From NCBI GenBank assembly GCA_025057895.1, contig JANXEF010000003.1, forward strand, positions 1-64,000: DNA of 64,000 nt, given 5' to 3'. The notes below the pieces were generated by a model. The model had not been told where the DNA came from. It did not search any database and saw nothing but the letters and a program-made list of their open reading frames with translations. The stretch is from Archaeoglobaceae archaeon (GTDB taxonomy: Archaea > Halobacteriota > Archaeoglobi > Archaeoglobales > Archaeoglobaceae). The position numbers and the translations under genes were made by a program. Positions 17,634 through 27,068 of the stretch are shown here, piece by piece. The first letter of the stretch is position 1. Every line of letters starts with the position of its first letter.

Positions 17634-18169
17634 GTGAGATTATTTTTGAAAAAAAGCATCTTGTATACACAATTGGTCACTCAAACCGAGATTTTTTCTC
17701 TTTCCTGAACCTATTAATAAAAAATGGTATAAAAATCCTCATAGATGTTAGAAGGTTTCCAAAGTCAAGATTTGAGCATTTCAATGCAGAGAATTTAGAA
17801 AAAATTGATACCTATGGAATAGAATACTTAAAAAAACCGAAACTCGGTGGTTTTAGGAAAAAAACTGTCAAAAACTCCCCAAATATAGCTATAAAGAGTT
17901 CTGGTTTCAGAAATTATGCTGACTACATGTTGACAGAAGATTTCAAACGAGAAATTGAAGAAGTGATCGAAGTAGCAGAAAAAAGAAGTACAGCAATAAT
18001 GTGTGCAGAAAAATTATACTGGAAATGCCACAGAAAATTCATAGCAGATTATCTGCTTTTTCGTGGATTTGAAGTTGCTCACATAATAGATCATAGAATT
18101 TTAATACATAAACTCAACAAAAATGCTCGTATCGAAGAAGATAAATTGATCTACGATTTAGAATTCTAG
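17630..18169 (+). CDS. DUF488 family protein
   Basis: 179 aa. Hallmarks are YTIGHSNRDFFSF, LIDVRRFPKSRFEHFN, LGGFR, NYADYM and CAEKLYWKCHRKFIADYL. DUF488 proteins are small, Cys-containing and often found with DNA-repair or redox genes; function is not established. It overlaps the AIR-synthase-related gene by ATGA and is the last gene of that transcription unit. Confidence 0.88.
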   Translation: MSEIIFEKKHLVYTIGHSNRDFFSFLNLLIKNGIKILIDVRRFPKSRFEHFNAENLEKIDTYGIEYLKKPKLGGFRKKTVKNSPNIAIKSSGFRNYADYMLTEDFKREIEEVIEVAEKRSTAIMCAEKLYWKCHRKFIADYLLFRGFEVAHIIDHRILIHKLNKNARIEEDKLIYDLEF

Positions 18170-18299
18170 AAAATTTTTAGAATTGTGGAGGACTTAAAAT
18201 TTTGTAATATTTTTATCCTTCATGTTAAAATTGACGAGGACTAAATTTCTTAGCAATCTAAAAAGTTTTGGGCTGAAAAAATCTAGATGGATGAAAAAA

Positions 18300-18307
18300 T
18301 TTATATA
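18300..18307 (+). promoter_or_regulatory. TATA box of the histone gene
   Basis: TTTATATA; predicted transcription start about 18329, which excludes the in-frame GTG at 18322 and leaves a leader of about 17 nt containing GGAAGG. Confidence 0.6.
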
Positions 18308-18345
18308 GTGAAGTTCAAGAGGTGCAACAAGATGGAAGGATGCAG

Positions 18346-18558
18346 ATGGAATTACCTCTCGCCCCTATTGAAAGATTGTTTAAAAAAGCTGGAGCAATAA
18401 GAATTAGCGAAGATGCAAAGGTTGAACTTGCAAGAGAGATAGAAAATAGAGCTTCATTAATCGCTAAAAGAGCTTTTGAGATAGCTAAAAATGCAGGAAG
18501 AAAGACTGTAAAAGCAGAAGATGTAAAACTGGCAGCAGATAGTATTTTCAAGTCCTAA
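18346..18558 (+). CDS. Archaeal histone
   Basis: 70 aa. [20 protein letters not shown] and [20 protein letters not shown], then [17 protein letters not shown] give the complete histone fold of the HMf type, which dimerises and wraps DNA. ATG 18346 is chosen: it gives the standard N-terminus, is preceded by GGAAGG at 6 nt, and lies downstream of the predicted transcription start. The gene's last codons overlap the end of the convergent primase gene by 11 bp. Confidence 0.95.
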   Translation: MELPLAPIERLFKKAGAIRISEDAKVELAREIENRASLIAKRAFEIAKNAGRKTVKAEDVKLAADSIFKS

Positions 18559-19660
18559 ATTTTTTTCTTTTTTTACAATTTCTGTAAAAAATTAACGGAT
18601 GTTTTACGTTGCAGTTTGCGATGCAATTGTAGTAAGTCCTCATGGTATCACACGAAGGAGATGTGTATTCTGCCCCCTTTCCCCTCATCCCAGCTATGTG
18701 CTCGATCTGATATCTGGATTTCTCTTCATCGAAGTCGGGAGCAGTACTGAAGATGTTAATTATGTCATCTATTTTCATTCCTATGTTCAAAAGAAAAGAC
18801 GTTAAAGCAAATCTCGCAGTATGGGGTACGTTCATACCTTTTCTAATCTCAGAAATTATTTCAACCATACAGGGAGGAAAACAATTTGTATCTACATCTC
18901 CAAAACTCAGATCGACTTTTTTTTCTTTTTCTTTAATCACAAAACTTTCGATTTCTTTGAGATGTGGTTCTAGAACTGATAAAAAAGAGTTTTTTTTCTC
19001 AAAAAGCCTAATTCTCAGAAACTCTTTCATTATTCTCACAACTTGAGACCTATTTGTCTTAACGTATCCATCTATAAAAAAACGATTCACGAGTCGCCAA
19101 TCATCGTCTTTTATCCTCGAAGAAGCTTTTAGATAGCTTGTGATATATACATTCCATCCTCGAAGCTTTATACCCATCTCTTTTGCGAGAATATAAAGAA
19201 TTTCATCTCTTTCATCATCAAAAGCCTCTGAAAAAGCCTCGGCTTCGTTCACAGCATATCTCATTCTGACCCAGTCCTCCAGTCTCGAAACGAGCATTTT
19301 CGCAGAGATGTAAGATAAGACAGAGACTTTAGCAGACAACCTTATCTTCTCTTCAGCTTCTCTACTATATGAAATTTTACAATTTTCAAAACAGTTCATG
19401 CAAAGATTGCAGTTCTCATATATTCCAATTTCACTACACTTCCAACAATTCAAGTCACATTCGAGACAAGGGATATCATTCAAAGGATTTTTTTGATTTG
19501 ACTTTCCATTTATGGCTACAATTATGTCTCTTTTCGCATTTTCCAATATTTCAGGAAATTTTTCAAGTTCTTTTTCAATTTCTATTTCTGAAAAGAGCTT
19601 TGCAGCAAAACTGAGGAATGGATAATTTGAAAGAAGTCGAAAAATCGGTAAAAATTTCAT
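18548..19660 (-). CDS. priL: DNA primase large subunit with extra N-terminal Cys cluster
   Basis: 370 aa. The C-terminal Fe-S domain is visible: [35 protein letters not shown] and HPLIFYRNC. It partners the catalytic PriS (not in this window) in primer synthesis. ATG 19660 overlaps the PCNA stop (TGATG), which I prefer over the TTG one codon earlier. Unusual: eight cysteines at residues 65, 68, 72, 75, 84, 87, 90 and 94, that is C-x2-C-x3-C-x2-C plus C-x2-C-x2-C-x3-C, inserted in the N-terminal helical region and separate from the known Fe-S ligands. They could bind Zn or a second Fe-S cluster. The Lys/Arg-rich C-terminus is encoded opposite the histone terminator. Confidence 0.88.
   Translation of the reverse strand: MKFLPIFRLLSNYPFLSFAAKLFSEIEIEKELEKFPEILENAKRDIIVAINGKSNQKNPLNDIPCLECDLNCWKCSEIGIYENCNLCMNCFENCKISYSREAEEKIRLSAKVSVLSYISAKMLVSRLEDWVRMRYAVNEAEAFSEAFDDERDEILYILAKEMGIKLRGWNVYITSYLKASSRIKDDDWRLVNRFFIDGYVKTNRSQVVRIMKEFLRIRLFEKKNSFLSVLEPHLKEIESFVIKEKEKKVDLSFGDVDTNCFPPCMVEIISEIRKGMNVPHTARFALTSFLLNIGMKIDDIINIFSTAPDFDEEKSRYQIEHIAGMRGKGAEYTSPSCDTMRTYYNCIANCNVKHPLIFYRNCKKRKKFRT
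18560..18574 (+). terminator. Oligo-T terminator of the histone gene
   Basis: Two T7 runs separated by one C immediately after the histone stop, followed by an 8-bp inverted repeat (18569-18576 with 18584-18591). Oligo-T tracts terminate archaeal RNA polymerase. The tract lies inside the 3' end of the opposing primase gene. Confidence 0.55.
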
Positions 19661-20394
19661 CAACTTTCTACTCGCGGGGCGAGTATATATTCAACTCTTA
19701 CTTTCCCACCAACGAGTTCAAAGGAGAATCTACCTGGGTAATTTGTCCCAAGACTGATAGTGAGTAAATCTCCAGCACCGGCAACCTTACAGAACTCTCT
19801 CAAATAATCTATGCTAAACATGCTCCTAGCTTCACCACCGTTGAACTCGATCAATTCGCTTCCTGTCATCGTAAAGGTTATCCTCTCGATATCTCCCTTT
19901 GCTTCAATCGTAAAACCATGCTTGTCAGACTTGAGAACTACATTTTCACTTATCTTCTCTGTAGCAGAGATTGCCTTCTTGAACTCACCAGCATCGAGAA
20001 CTATCTTCGCAGGTAAATTTAACTCTGGAATTTTCGGCTCTTTTCTTATTGCAGATGGATCTATCAGAGCAATATTGTACTCAACACTACCAAATTTTAT
20101 TCTTAAACTGGTTTCATCTAAGATTGAAACCTCTACGAGGTCTTTCGAACCTATGGTTTTACTTATCTCGAAAATTCTGTTTATATCCACTCCTATTGTT
20201 TTCTCCACATCAACTCTGTAGCTTTCGATCGAATCTTTTGGAACATCTACTATGACCATCGCAACGTTCGATGGATCAACAGCTCTAGAGTGTAGACCTT
20301 TACTTAGGAAGTGTATTCTACACTCACTAACTAGAGCAACGATTGCTCTTGCTATCGTTCTTAGTATTTCTCCAGAGACGATAGTCTCAACCAT
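19660..20394 (-). CDS. pcn: DNA polymerase sliding clamp (PCNA)
   Basis: 244 aa. SECRIHFLSKGLHSRAVDPS and NVAMVIVDVPKD near the N-terminus, KFGSVEYNIALIDPSAIRKE in the interdomain region, FNGGEARSMFSIDYL and the C-terminal VEYILAPRVES are diagnostic and strongly resemble Archaeoglobus PCNA. The homotrimeric ring tethers polymerases, ligase and nucleases; PolB in this window carries a matching PIP box. ATG 20394 chosen over TTG 20400 by comparison with the family. Translationally coupled to priL. Confidence 0.97.
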   Translation of the reverse strand: MVETIVSGEILRTIARAIVALVSECRIHFLSKGLHSRAVDPSNVAMVIVDVPKDSIESYRVDVEKTIGVDINRIFEISKTIGSKDLVEVSILDETSLRIKFGSVEYNIALIDPSAIRKEPKIPELNLPAKIVLDAGEFKKAISATEKISENVVLKSDKHGFTIEAKGDIERITFTMTGSELIEFNGGEARSMFSIDYLREFCKVAGAGDLLTISLGTNYPGRFSFELVGGKVRVEYILAPRVES

Positions 20395-20519
20395 AACCAA
20401 ACTTTTTTAGCCCCGTTAATATTTATTTTTTTCTGCTTCAATCTTAACAACATTTTAAATTATTATCAATATAAATGAAAAGAACGGAAAAATTTTTAAC
20501 TTAATAGATAACAAGAGCC

Positions 20520-20816
20520 ATGGACATCGAAACGAGAACTTCAATACTAATGGATGCTTTCGAAGAGTTGAAGAAAAAATGGGAAATAGATGAGGATAAA
20601 CTTACAGCAAAGGAGGAGAGAGCAGACATCCTACCCGAGACAAAAGTTAATGAGCTACTACAGTTAAAGGAAAAGTATAAACTTGATGAAATCGAATTCC
20701 TTTTCCTCGTAGGAGCAGCAGTAGGTTACTATCAAGGGCAGATGAACGTAAAAAACGTAGTTCTAAGAAAACTTGCTACTGTTAATCAATTCGTAAATTC
20801 TATACTCAGAAAATGA
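20520..20816 (+). CDS. Small conserved-looking protein, unknown
   Basis: 98 aa, mostly helical and charged, with a hydrophobic middle helix (FLFLVGAAVGYYQG). I do not recognise the family. It has an apparent promoter (TTTTTAAC about 20493-20500, some 23 nt upstream of ATG 20520) and overlaps truA by 4 bp (ATGA), so it is co-translated with the pseudouridine synthase. Divergent from the pcn-priL operon. Confidence 0.7.
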   Translation: MDIETRTSILMDAFEELKKKWEIDEDKLTAKEERADILPETKVNELLQLKEKYKLDEIEFLFLVGAAVGYYQGQMNVKNVVLRKLATVNQFVNSILRK

Positions 20817-21589
20817 AGTATGCGTTCAAAATCGCATACTTCGGTGAAAATTTTTTTGGTAGCCAGTATCAACCAAATCTAAGAACTGTCGAAGGTGAGA
20901 TCAGAAGAGCACTTCTTGAACTCGGAATAAACTCAAAACCAAGATTTGCAGGTAGGACAGATAGAGGTGTTAGTGCTCTTGGACAAGTTATCGTTTTCGA
21001 GAGTGAAAGTAGATTGAAACCAAGAATTCTCAATTCTGTATTACCATCTGACATAACGACTTGGGCTTATAGAGAAGTGGAAGTGGGCTTCGATCCAAGA
21101 AAGGCTAAGAGTAGAATTTATTCATACATTTTTTTAAATGAAAATTATGATTTTGAAATGATGACTAGAGCTTTAGATTTTCTAAAAGGGTCTCATGACT
21201 TTTCCAATTTTACCCGTAGGTGGGAAGGAGGGAAAAGAGAGATCTTCGATGTAAATCTTTTCAAAGATGGAGATTTTATCATCTTCGAGATCGAAGGCAA
21301 TGCGTTCACATGGAACATGGTAAGATGTATTGTTACAGCATTGAAACTCGTTGGAAGAGGAAAGAGTTTAGAATGGTTCAAAAAAATGCTAAAACCAGAA
21401 GAATATAGAGAAAGAGTTCCACCATCTCAGCCAGAAGGGCTCCTGCTCAAAGATATAAAATACGATTTTTCTTTTGAAATCGATGAAATAGGACTGAGAT
21501 TGCTCAACCTGAGACTTAAGAAAAAATTGAGTTTTCATGGCGTTATCTACAAACTCCTATCCCTGGAGTTTAAGACTCTTAATTCCTGA
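20813..21589 (+). CDS. truA: tRNA pseudouridine synthase A
   Basis: 258 aa. Catalytic motif AGRTDRGVSALGQV with the essential Asp; YGENFFG-like start (YFGENFFGSQYQP), DFSNFTRR and FTWNMVRCIV follow the TruA/Pus3 pattern. It isomerises uridines in the tRNA anticodon stem-loop. Its 3' end overlaps the convergent CetZ-like gene by 33 bp. Confidence 0.93.
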   Translation: MKYAFKIAYFGENFFGSQYQPNLRTVEGEIRRALLELGINSKPRFAGRTDRGVSALGQVIVFESESRLKPRILNSVLPSDITTWAYREVEVGFDPRKAKSRIYSYIFLNENYDFEMMTRALDFLKGSHDFSNFTRRWEGGKREIFDVNLFKDGDFIIFEIEGNAFTWNMVRCIVTALKLVGRGKSLEWFKKMLKPEEYRERVPPSQPEGLLLKDIKYDFSFEIDEIGLRLLNLRLKKKLSFHGVIYKLLSLEFKTLNS

Positions 21590-22474
21590 AAATAAAACAA
21601 TCAGAGATACTTTTCTACTCTGAAGCGGGCAATCGCCATATCTTATTTCCATGGATTGGTTCATTTTTTCAATCCTTCCTATGACTTCAAATATACCCTC
21701 CATCGTTATTTCTTCCTTTGGACCCGAAAAAAGAACAAGTGAGGAACTTGCTTCTTCAATATTTCCCAAAACACTCAGATTTTGAAGAGCCAACTCGTAT
21801 AAATCGATAATTCTCTTTGTTCTTCTTGCTTTGAGTTCATTTTTCTTTTTGAAGATTTCAATCGGAATCTTTTTCTCCGCAAATCCTATAACAGAAAAAC
21901 CGTCGGATTTTAATGCATTGAAAACGTCAGAGGTGTCAACTACAACCTCCCCAGCAACTCTCCTCTTTAAATCAACTTCTCCTGCAAGTGCAAGTAAGTT
22001 CAGAGATTTTAATATTTTCTCCTCAAAATCAACTTTTCCCTCGAAAAGCAAGAGAATGTCCGACTTCTTTTTAACTTCTAATATCTTTTTTTTCAGATCT
22101 GTCAAATCCAATTTTTCAATCGTGGGAATAAGTAGCAAACTCATTATCGGATCTTCAAAGACTTCTCTTATCTTTTCATTTATTTCAAGGGCTAATTCGA
22201 AGGAGTATTCATCCTCGATAGAGAAGATGATCAAACCACCTTCCCAGAGCTCGTAAATTCTAGTTATCGAGTTCAAAAATGCAGGAACACTTTTCTTACT
22301 GGGTGCATAGAACTTCCTATCATCTCTCATCTTTACAGTTCTAATATGTGACTCGTCACCAAGTATTGCGAAACACTTGAAAAGCGGAGCTCTATTCACT
22401 TTAATTCCTTTCCTATAAAAATTTTCTACAACCTTAGCTCCTTTAAGCCCAATTCCAATCGTCAAAAGTTTCAT
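21557..22474 (-). CDS. Divergent CetZ/FtsZ-tubulin-like protein lacking the GTPase signature
   Basis: 305 aa. The N-terminus LLTIGIGLKGAKVVENFYRK matches the first nucleotide-binding loop of CetZ (IGIGQAGGKIVDRF-like), NLLALAGEVDLK...GEVVVDTSDVFNAL and FSVIGFAEKK match the region after helix H7, and the C-terminal part matches the CetZ activation domain: SSSLVLFSGPKEEITMEGI, IRYGDCPLQSRKVSLIVLFS. The tubulin signature GGTG(S/T)G is absent: where it should stand the sequence is GGLIIFSIEDEYSFEL. The T7 catalytic N-x-D-x-x-D/E is also not obvious. So it is probably a GTPase-dead paralogue acting as a scaffold or partner of FtsZ/CetZ. It starts 1 bp after leuB, in the leuDB transcription unit. 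Confidence 0.65.
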   Translation of the reverse strand: MKLLTIGIGLKGAKVVENFYRKGIKVNRAPLFKCFAILGDESHIRTVKMRDDRKFYAPSKKSVPAFLNSITRIYELWEGGLIIFSIEDEYSFELALEINEKIREVFEDPIMSLLLIPTIEKLDLTDLKKKILEVKKKSDILLLFEGKVDFEEKILKSLNLLALAGEVDLKRRVAGEVVVDTSDVFNALKSDGFSVIGFAEKKIPIEIFKKKNELKARRTKRIIDLYELALQNLSVLGNIEEASSSLVLFSGPKEEITMEGIFEVIGRIEKMNQSMEIRYGDCPLQSRKVSLIVLFSGIKSLKLQG

Positions 22475-22475
22475 T

Positions 22476-23468
22476 TCACACTTCTTCCAATTTTTGAAGA
22501 TTTTTTATTACTTCTCTTGTGAAATCCAATGTTTTTAGATTTCCACCAAGATCGGGGGTTTTTTTACCTTCCGAAATAGTTTTTTCAATTGCCATCTCTA
22601 TCTTCTTTGCCTCTCTCATAAATCCGAGACTTCTTAGCATCATCGCAGCAGTTAGAATCATTGCTGTTGGATTTGCAATTCCTTTTCCAGCTATATCGAA
22701 TGCTGCTCCATGAACTGGTTCAAAGATTCCGTTCTTCTCTCCGATGTTCGCGGAAGGGGCGATACCAAGTCCACCAACGAGTCCTGCTGTTAGATCACTC
22801 ACTATGTCGCCGAACATGTTCGTTGTAACTATGACGTCGAATCTAAAGGGGTCCATTACGAGAAACATGCAAGCGGCATCGATATAGTATTCGTTGAACT
22901 TGATATCATCATATTCTTTTGCAACCCTTCTACAAACATCTCTGAAGATTCCACAGGTTTTTTTCATCACGTTTGCCTTATGAAGTGCTGTAACTTTTCT
23001 TCTTCCCTCTTTTTTTGCAAACTCGAATGCAAATCTGGCAATTCTTTCTGAACCTTTTTCTGTAATGATTCGAATTGCAAAAGCTGAATCTTGAATTTCA
23101 AATTCCCAGCCCTTGTAAAGACATTCTGTGTTCTCTCTAACAACAACTATATCAAGCCCTGGATAAAGACACTTCACACCACTGATTGCTCTCGCAGGAC
23201 GAACATTTGCAAAAGCATCCAGCTCTTGTCTTAATCTGATTATGACATCCGCAGCTGTCTCCCCAACAGCTCCAAATAGAGTTGCATCGCTTTTTTTGCA
23301 AGCTTCAAGCGTTTCATCAGGAAGAGCTTTTCCATATTTGGCAAGAGTTTCATCTCCGGCTTCGTAAAACTCAAATTTCAAATTTAAATCTAGCTCTTCG
23401 AGAACTGCTATAGCTGAATCCATAACCTCCTTTCCTATTCCATCTCCTGGAATTACAGCAACCCTCAT
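22476..23468 (-). CDS. leuB: 3-isopropylmalate dehydrogenase
   Basis: 330 aa. [13 protein letters not shown] start, [67 protein letters not shown] and [19 protein letters not shown] are typical of the beta-decarboxylating dehydrogenases; the neighbouring leuD and the archaeal LeuB-type length support leucine synthesis. A homoisocitrate dehydrogenase (AksF) or malate/tartrate specificity cannot be excluded from motifs. Overlaps leuD by 4 bp. Confidence 0.88.
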   Translation of the reverse strand: MRVAVIPGDGIGKEVMDSAIAVLEELDLNLKFEFYEAGDETLAKYGKALPDETLEACKKSDATLFGAVGETAADVIIRLRQELDAFANVRPARAISGVKCLYPGLDIVVVRENTECLYKGWEFEIQDSAFAIRIITEKGSERIARFAFEFAKKEGRRKVTALHKANVMKKTCGIFRDVCRRVAKEYDDIKFNEYYIDAACMFLVMDPFRFDVIVTTNMFGDIVSDLTAGLVGGLGIAPSANIGEKNGIFEPVHGAAFDIAGKGIANPTAMILTAAMMLRSLGFMREAKKIEMAIEKTISEGKKTPDLGGNLKTLDFTREVIKNLQKLEEV

Positions 23469-23941
23469 TTCAAAATCCTCCTACAGTAATTTATCAGCCC
23501 AAGATTCACTATTTCCATTAAAAATGCCGGAATTGGCTTTATTTTATATCTTTCACCTTTCGTAAGATTTAGTATTTCCCCTGTGTCATATTTTATCTCT
23601 ATATAGTCGCCATCACTTATTCTATCTGTTTCAGAACATTCAACAACCATTAGTCCTGTGTTTATTGCATTCCTAAAGAAGATCCTAGCAAAAGATTTTG
23701 CAACCACAGCAGAAATACCCGTACCTTTTAGTGCGATGACTGCATGTTCTCTGCTACTTCCACAACCAAAGTTCCTACCTGCAACCACAAAGTCTCCTTT
23801 TTTTACATTCTTTGCAAAATCTTTTCTAAAATTTTCGAAGACATGTTTTGCAAGCTCTTCTGGTTCGTTGAAAACGAGATATTTGCCTGGTATTATCAAA
23901 TCAGTGTCAACATCATCACCGAATTTCCACGCCCTTCCCAT
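23465..23941 (-). CDS. leuD: 3-isopropylmalate dehydratase small subunit
   Basis: 158 aa. [39 protein letters not shown] and [15 protein letters not shown] are the aconitase-swivel signatures. It pairs with a LeuC subunit that is not in this window. ATG 23941 gives the family N-terminus and lies about 23 nt from a TTTTTAAA element, so the mRNA should be leaderless; the longer TTG start at 23956 would lie upstream of the transcription start. Confidence 0.92.
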   Translation of the reverse strand: MGRAWKFGDDVDTDLIIPGKYLVFNEPEELAKHVFENFRKDFAKNVKKGDFVVAGRNFGCGSSREHAVIALKGTGISAVVAKSFARIFFRNAINTGLMVVECSETDRISDGDYIEIKYDTGEILNLTKGERYKIKPIPAFLMEIVNLGLINYCRRILK

Positions 23942-23960
23942 ACAACTTGTTCGCAAATGG

Positions 23961-23968
23961 TTTAAAAA
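23961..23968 (-). promoter_or_regulatory. TATA box of the leuD-leuB-cetZ-like operon
   Basis: TTTTTAAA on the minus strand centred about 23 nt before ATG 23941; no Shine-Dalgarno in between. Confidence 0.5.
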
Positions 23969-24000
23969 TCATTCATATGGTTCAAGTTTAGAAAAAGTGA

Positions 24001-24417
24001 TCACTTCAATACTCCTATCAACTCTTCGATTGAGATGTTCATATCGTTTAGCTTTTTCTTTGCTCTTGAGAGGTCCGAGGGTTTATATGACCTATCCCTC
24101 GCTTTTCCAATTAAGGCTTCTATTTCAAGATCGCTCAGAAAACTCCTTAGATACTCAGTAAATCCTATCTTCTCCACTACTCTTACTTCTTCTTTTTTCG
24201 TGAATCTATAAGAATTAAAAAAATAAGCACTGTTTTTCCAACACTTCTCACATTCCGAGATCAGAATCTTTGTTTTTTCAATGTCCAGCCATATTTTCTG
24301 AAACATCATTCCTCCACATTCACAAAAACCGCCAAAATATTTTTCTTTGACTTCTTTCCCAACATAAGCTATATCTTCGATTACGACTTTTTTTATCGGC
24401 TCCAGCAAGTAGATCAT
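24001..24417 (-). CDS. Zn-ribbon-like protein, unknown
   Basis: 138 aa. CECGG (about residue 32) and CEKCW (about 57) form one likely zinc ribbon; the rest is helical, with a C-terminal region [14 protein letters not shown]-like motif of short charged helices. Not recognised. Its start overlaps the NifU-domain stop by 4 bp (ATGA), making it the third gene of a tmcA-nifU unit. Confidence 0.65.
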   Translation of the reverse strand: MIYLLEPIKKVVIEDIAYVGKEVKEKYFGGFCECGGMMFQKIWLDIEKTKILISECEKCWKNSAYFFNSYRFTKKEEVRVVEKIGFTEYLRSFLSDLEIEALIGKARDRSYKPSDLSRAKKKLNDMNISIEELIGVLK

Positions 24418-24647
24418 ACCAGAACTACTCTTTTAACTTCTGGTATCTTGGTCCTCAAGACGCGTTCAACAAAAGCTGTAAGTGTGATCATAGACATCGG
24501 ACATGCACCACACGCGCCGAGTAGTTTTACCTGGACCGTTCCACTTTTTTCATCTACACCTACTACTTCTATGCTACCTCCATCTCTTAGGAGTAAAGGC
24601 TTTATTTCTCTTTCCACGACTTCAACGACTTTTTCTTTCGGCACCAT
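24414..24647 (-). CDS. NifU C-terminal-domain Fe-S scaffold protein
   Basis: 77 aa. VVEREIKPLLLRDGGSIEVV and the cluster-binding GACGACPMSMITL (C-x2-C) define the NifU/Nfu domain, which assembles or transfers a 4Fe-4S cluster. I choose ATG 24647, which gives the standard length; a GTG at 24701 would add 18 residues and overlap tmcA by 34 bp. Located between tmcA and a small zinc-ribbon-like gene. Confidence 0.88.
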   Translation of the reverse strand: MVPKEKVVEVVEREIKPLLLRDGGSIEVVGVDEKSGTVQVKLLGACGACPMSMITLTAFVERVLRTKIPEVKRVVLV

Positions 24648-24667
24648 AGTTTCTATCTTCTTCGGAT

Positions 24668-26953
24668 TTAATAAGTTTTTCTGTCCAAAAACCAATTCCA
24701 CACCTTCTTAAGCGCATTTAGAAGAACTCCATATTTTTCTTTTACCTCAATTTCTCTCCAAGGTAATAACTGTAAACATTTTGCGACAAGAACTCTTTCT
24801 TCCTCTTCATCAAGATTAGCATTTCCGAGTTTCGAATAATAAAACCTCACCAGTGGTCTTGCTAGATCTGAGATATATTCGTAAAAACCAAAACCCTCGA
24901 AATATTTTCGGAGTCTCTCAATTTCCACATATCCAAAATTCGGAAGATACGTGTCGATCTCACGTTTCAGCGTTTTTAAAACCATCAAAGCTGTTTTAAT
25001 TTCAAGATCGCTGAGTTCATCACCGAGATACTCAATAAATCTTCTTATGAATTCTCTGTTCATTTTTTCTATCTCTCTACTTTCTTTTATTGGTCTTAAA
25101 ACGATTGCAGTATATTCTCCACTGACTTCATTTCTCTGAGGGGTTATATGGATTGGCACGAATCCATTTTTAAGCCAAAAACTCATCAGCTCGTTTGAAA
25201 TCCCAAAACCAGCACCAACCCAACTCAAAGAGTTTGATTCAGCATATTTTAGGATATTATTTAATGCAAAGCTTCCTATTCCAAAGTTCATAACATTGGG
25301 ATGTGTCGCTATTCTGACTATCCTTAAACCTCTTTCCTTTGCGAAATCATAGTTCCAGAAATGCTTAAGTGCAAGATCAGGAATTATCTGTCCTTTTGGT
25401 TTGTAACCATTCCTTATCTTCTCTATCACGTTTTCATCTAGCCCTCCTTCAACTGCAGCATGGATTGAACAAACAACCTTTCCATCGACAAAAACCGCAA
25501 AAGGTATATGATTTGGAGTATCAAGCAAGATTGCAAGATCTGATGGCTTATTGCGGTAATGTGCTAGAACGTATATTCCAAAGTACTCGCGAAGGAGTTT
25601 ATCATTCCTTACAACTTCATCCTTGTCGAGCAACTTGAATTCGAGTTCAAGATTTTTTATTTTCTCAAGATCTCTCTCATCTATTTCGACTGGTTGTGCG
25701 TTGAGTAAAAGGATATCATAAAGCCATTTCTCTATCGGATCTCCATTTCCATATCTTATTGGTTCCGACATGTGTATCTTTTCTACCTCTATATTCTCAT
25801 CGCTCTCAAGTTTTCTCAGAAAGCGTATATTGAAGCTTCTTCCGGTACCCTCGTAACCATGAACTGTCGTCGAAAAAATCATGTTTCTCGCATTCTCTGT
25901 TATCTTTAAAAGAACTGGTGCTTCTATTCCCGCAGCTTCGTCGATTATTAGTATATCTGCAAAATCTCTTTCCTCAATAGCTCTTCTTGGGACTACATAT
26001 TCAACTCTTGCATACTTGCTGTTCAGAACAGTGATCAATTCCTCGCTTTTTTTGACAAAAAATTCTTTCATTCCTTGTCTCTTCATAGCTTTCATCAAAA
26101 ATTTGAAATATGTTTGAATTGCTTGTGGAGTTGGAGCAACTACCAGAACCCTAACTGGTCTTTTCAAAATCCTCTGTAATTTCGAAATCAATGCGGGAGT
26201 TACAATTCCAAGAACTGCTGTCTTTCCTCTTCCTCTATCTGCTGTTATAACTACAGCTTTTCTCTCCCTTTCTCTCTCGAAAAAACTCTCGAAAAGACTG
26301 AGAACTCTGACTTGATCCTGGGTTGCACATAACTTGTATAGCTTTTTCTTTATCCTTGTTGAACTCGGTAAAACGATTTCCTCTCTCGAGGAAACCGCAG
26401 ACTTGAATTCATATTTCTTGATGATTTCTGCTCTATCGACATCATAGACTATCACACCCTCAGCATTTAGAGTTTTTTCAATGAATCTCCTATAAAACCT
26501 ACCAACTACATCCTCAATACTGTAAGGTTCACTGATTATATCCTCATGCCATCTGCTCTTCATTTCAAACCATTTTTCGAGTGGAGGGGAGATCACTACA
26601 ATTGCTCCACCTTCTTCTATCGTTTCTACAACAATACCAAGATCGTTAGGATGGAAACTTTCCGAAAAATCCATTATAAGAGCTGAAAAAGTTCTTCCAA
26701 GAACTTGAGCTGAATCTTTCCAGTGAATTAGCTCTCCAGCTAAATATTTTGCTATTTCAAGAAAATTTTCTCTCCCAACAATGAGCAAATCACTTTTACC
26801 AGTTTTTTCTCTATTTTTTTCAATTATTTTTTCTCCAATTTTAAGAGCCTCTTTTGGATTACTTGAACAAAGAAATACAAGAAAACGATGTCTGTTCTCG
26901 ATTGCTATATCGATCGCGTGCAACACTTCACCAAAAAGATCTTCCATTAGCAT
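24668..26953 (-). CDS. tmcA: tRNA(Met) cytidine acetyltransferase
   Basis: 761 aa, full length. Domains in order: N-terminal domain (about 1-180), RNA-helicase-like ATPase with ADRGRGKTAVLGI as Walker A (about 240) and LIIDEAAGI as Walker B, GNAT acetyltransferase with RIVRIATHPNVMNFGIGSFA (about 560) and a C-terminal tRNA-binding region. It forms N4-acetylcytidine in RNA, a modification abundant in hyperthermophilic archaea. ATG 26953 (MLMED) or 26947 are possible starts. First gene of a unit with the NifU-domain and zinc-ribbon genes. Confidence 0.95.
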   Translation of the reverse strand: MLMEDLFGEVLHAIDIAIENRHRFLVFLCSSNPKEALKIGEKIIEKNREKTGKSDLLIVGRENFLEIAKYLAGELIHWKDSAQVLGRTFSALIMDFSESFHPNDLGIVVETIEEGGAIVVISPPLEKWFEMKSRWHEDIISEPYSIEDVVGRFYRRFIEKTLNAEGVIVYDVDRAEIIKKYEFKSAVSSREEIVLPSSTRIKKKLYKLCATQDQVRVLSLFESFFERERERKAVVITADRGRGKTAVLGIVTPALISKLQRILKRPVRVLVVAPTPQAIQTYFKFLMKAMKRQGMKEFFVKKSEELITVLNSKYARVEYVVPRRAIEERDFADILIIDEAAGIEAPVLLKITENARNMIFSTTVHGYEGTGRSFNIRFLRKLESDENIEVEKIHMSEPIRYGNGDPIEKWLYDILLLNAQPVEIDERDLEKIKNLELEFKLLDKDEVVRNDKLLREYFGIYVLAHYRNKPSDLAILLDTPNHIPFAVFVDGKVVCSIHAAVEGGLDENVIEKIRNGYKPKGQIIPDLALKHFWNYDFAKERGLRIVRIATHPNVMNFGIGSFALNNILKYAESNSLSWVGAGFGISNELMSFWLKNGFVPIHITPQRNEVSGEYTAIVLRPIKESREIEKMNREFIRRFIEYLGDELSDLEIKTALMVLKTLKREIDTYLPNFGYVEIERLRKYFEGFGFYEYISDLARPLVRFYYSKLGNANLDEEEERVLVAKCLQLLPWREIEVKEKYGVLLNALKKVWNWFLDRKTY

Positions 26954-27068
26954 AAGGTAAACTCTGAGTAATTAAATCTTGTCAGCTCAAATTTAGAAAG
27001 TCTAAAGTTTGAATATGGAGGCATATATAACGTAAGGTATAATTGCCTCGACTCAATAGAAATACTGG

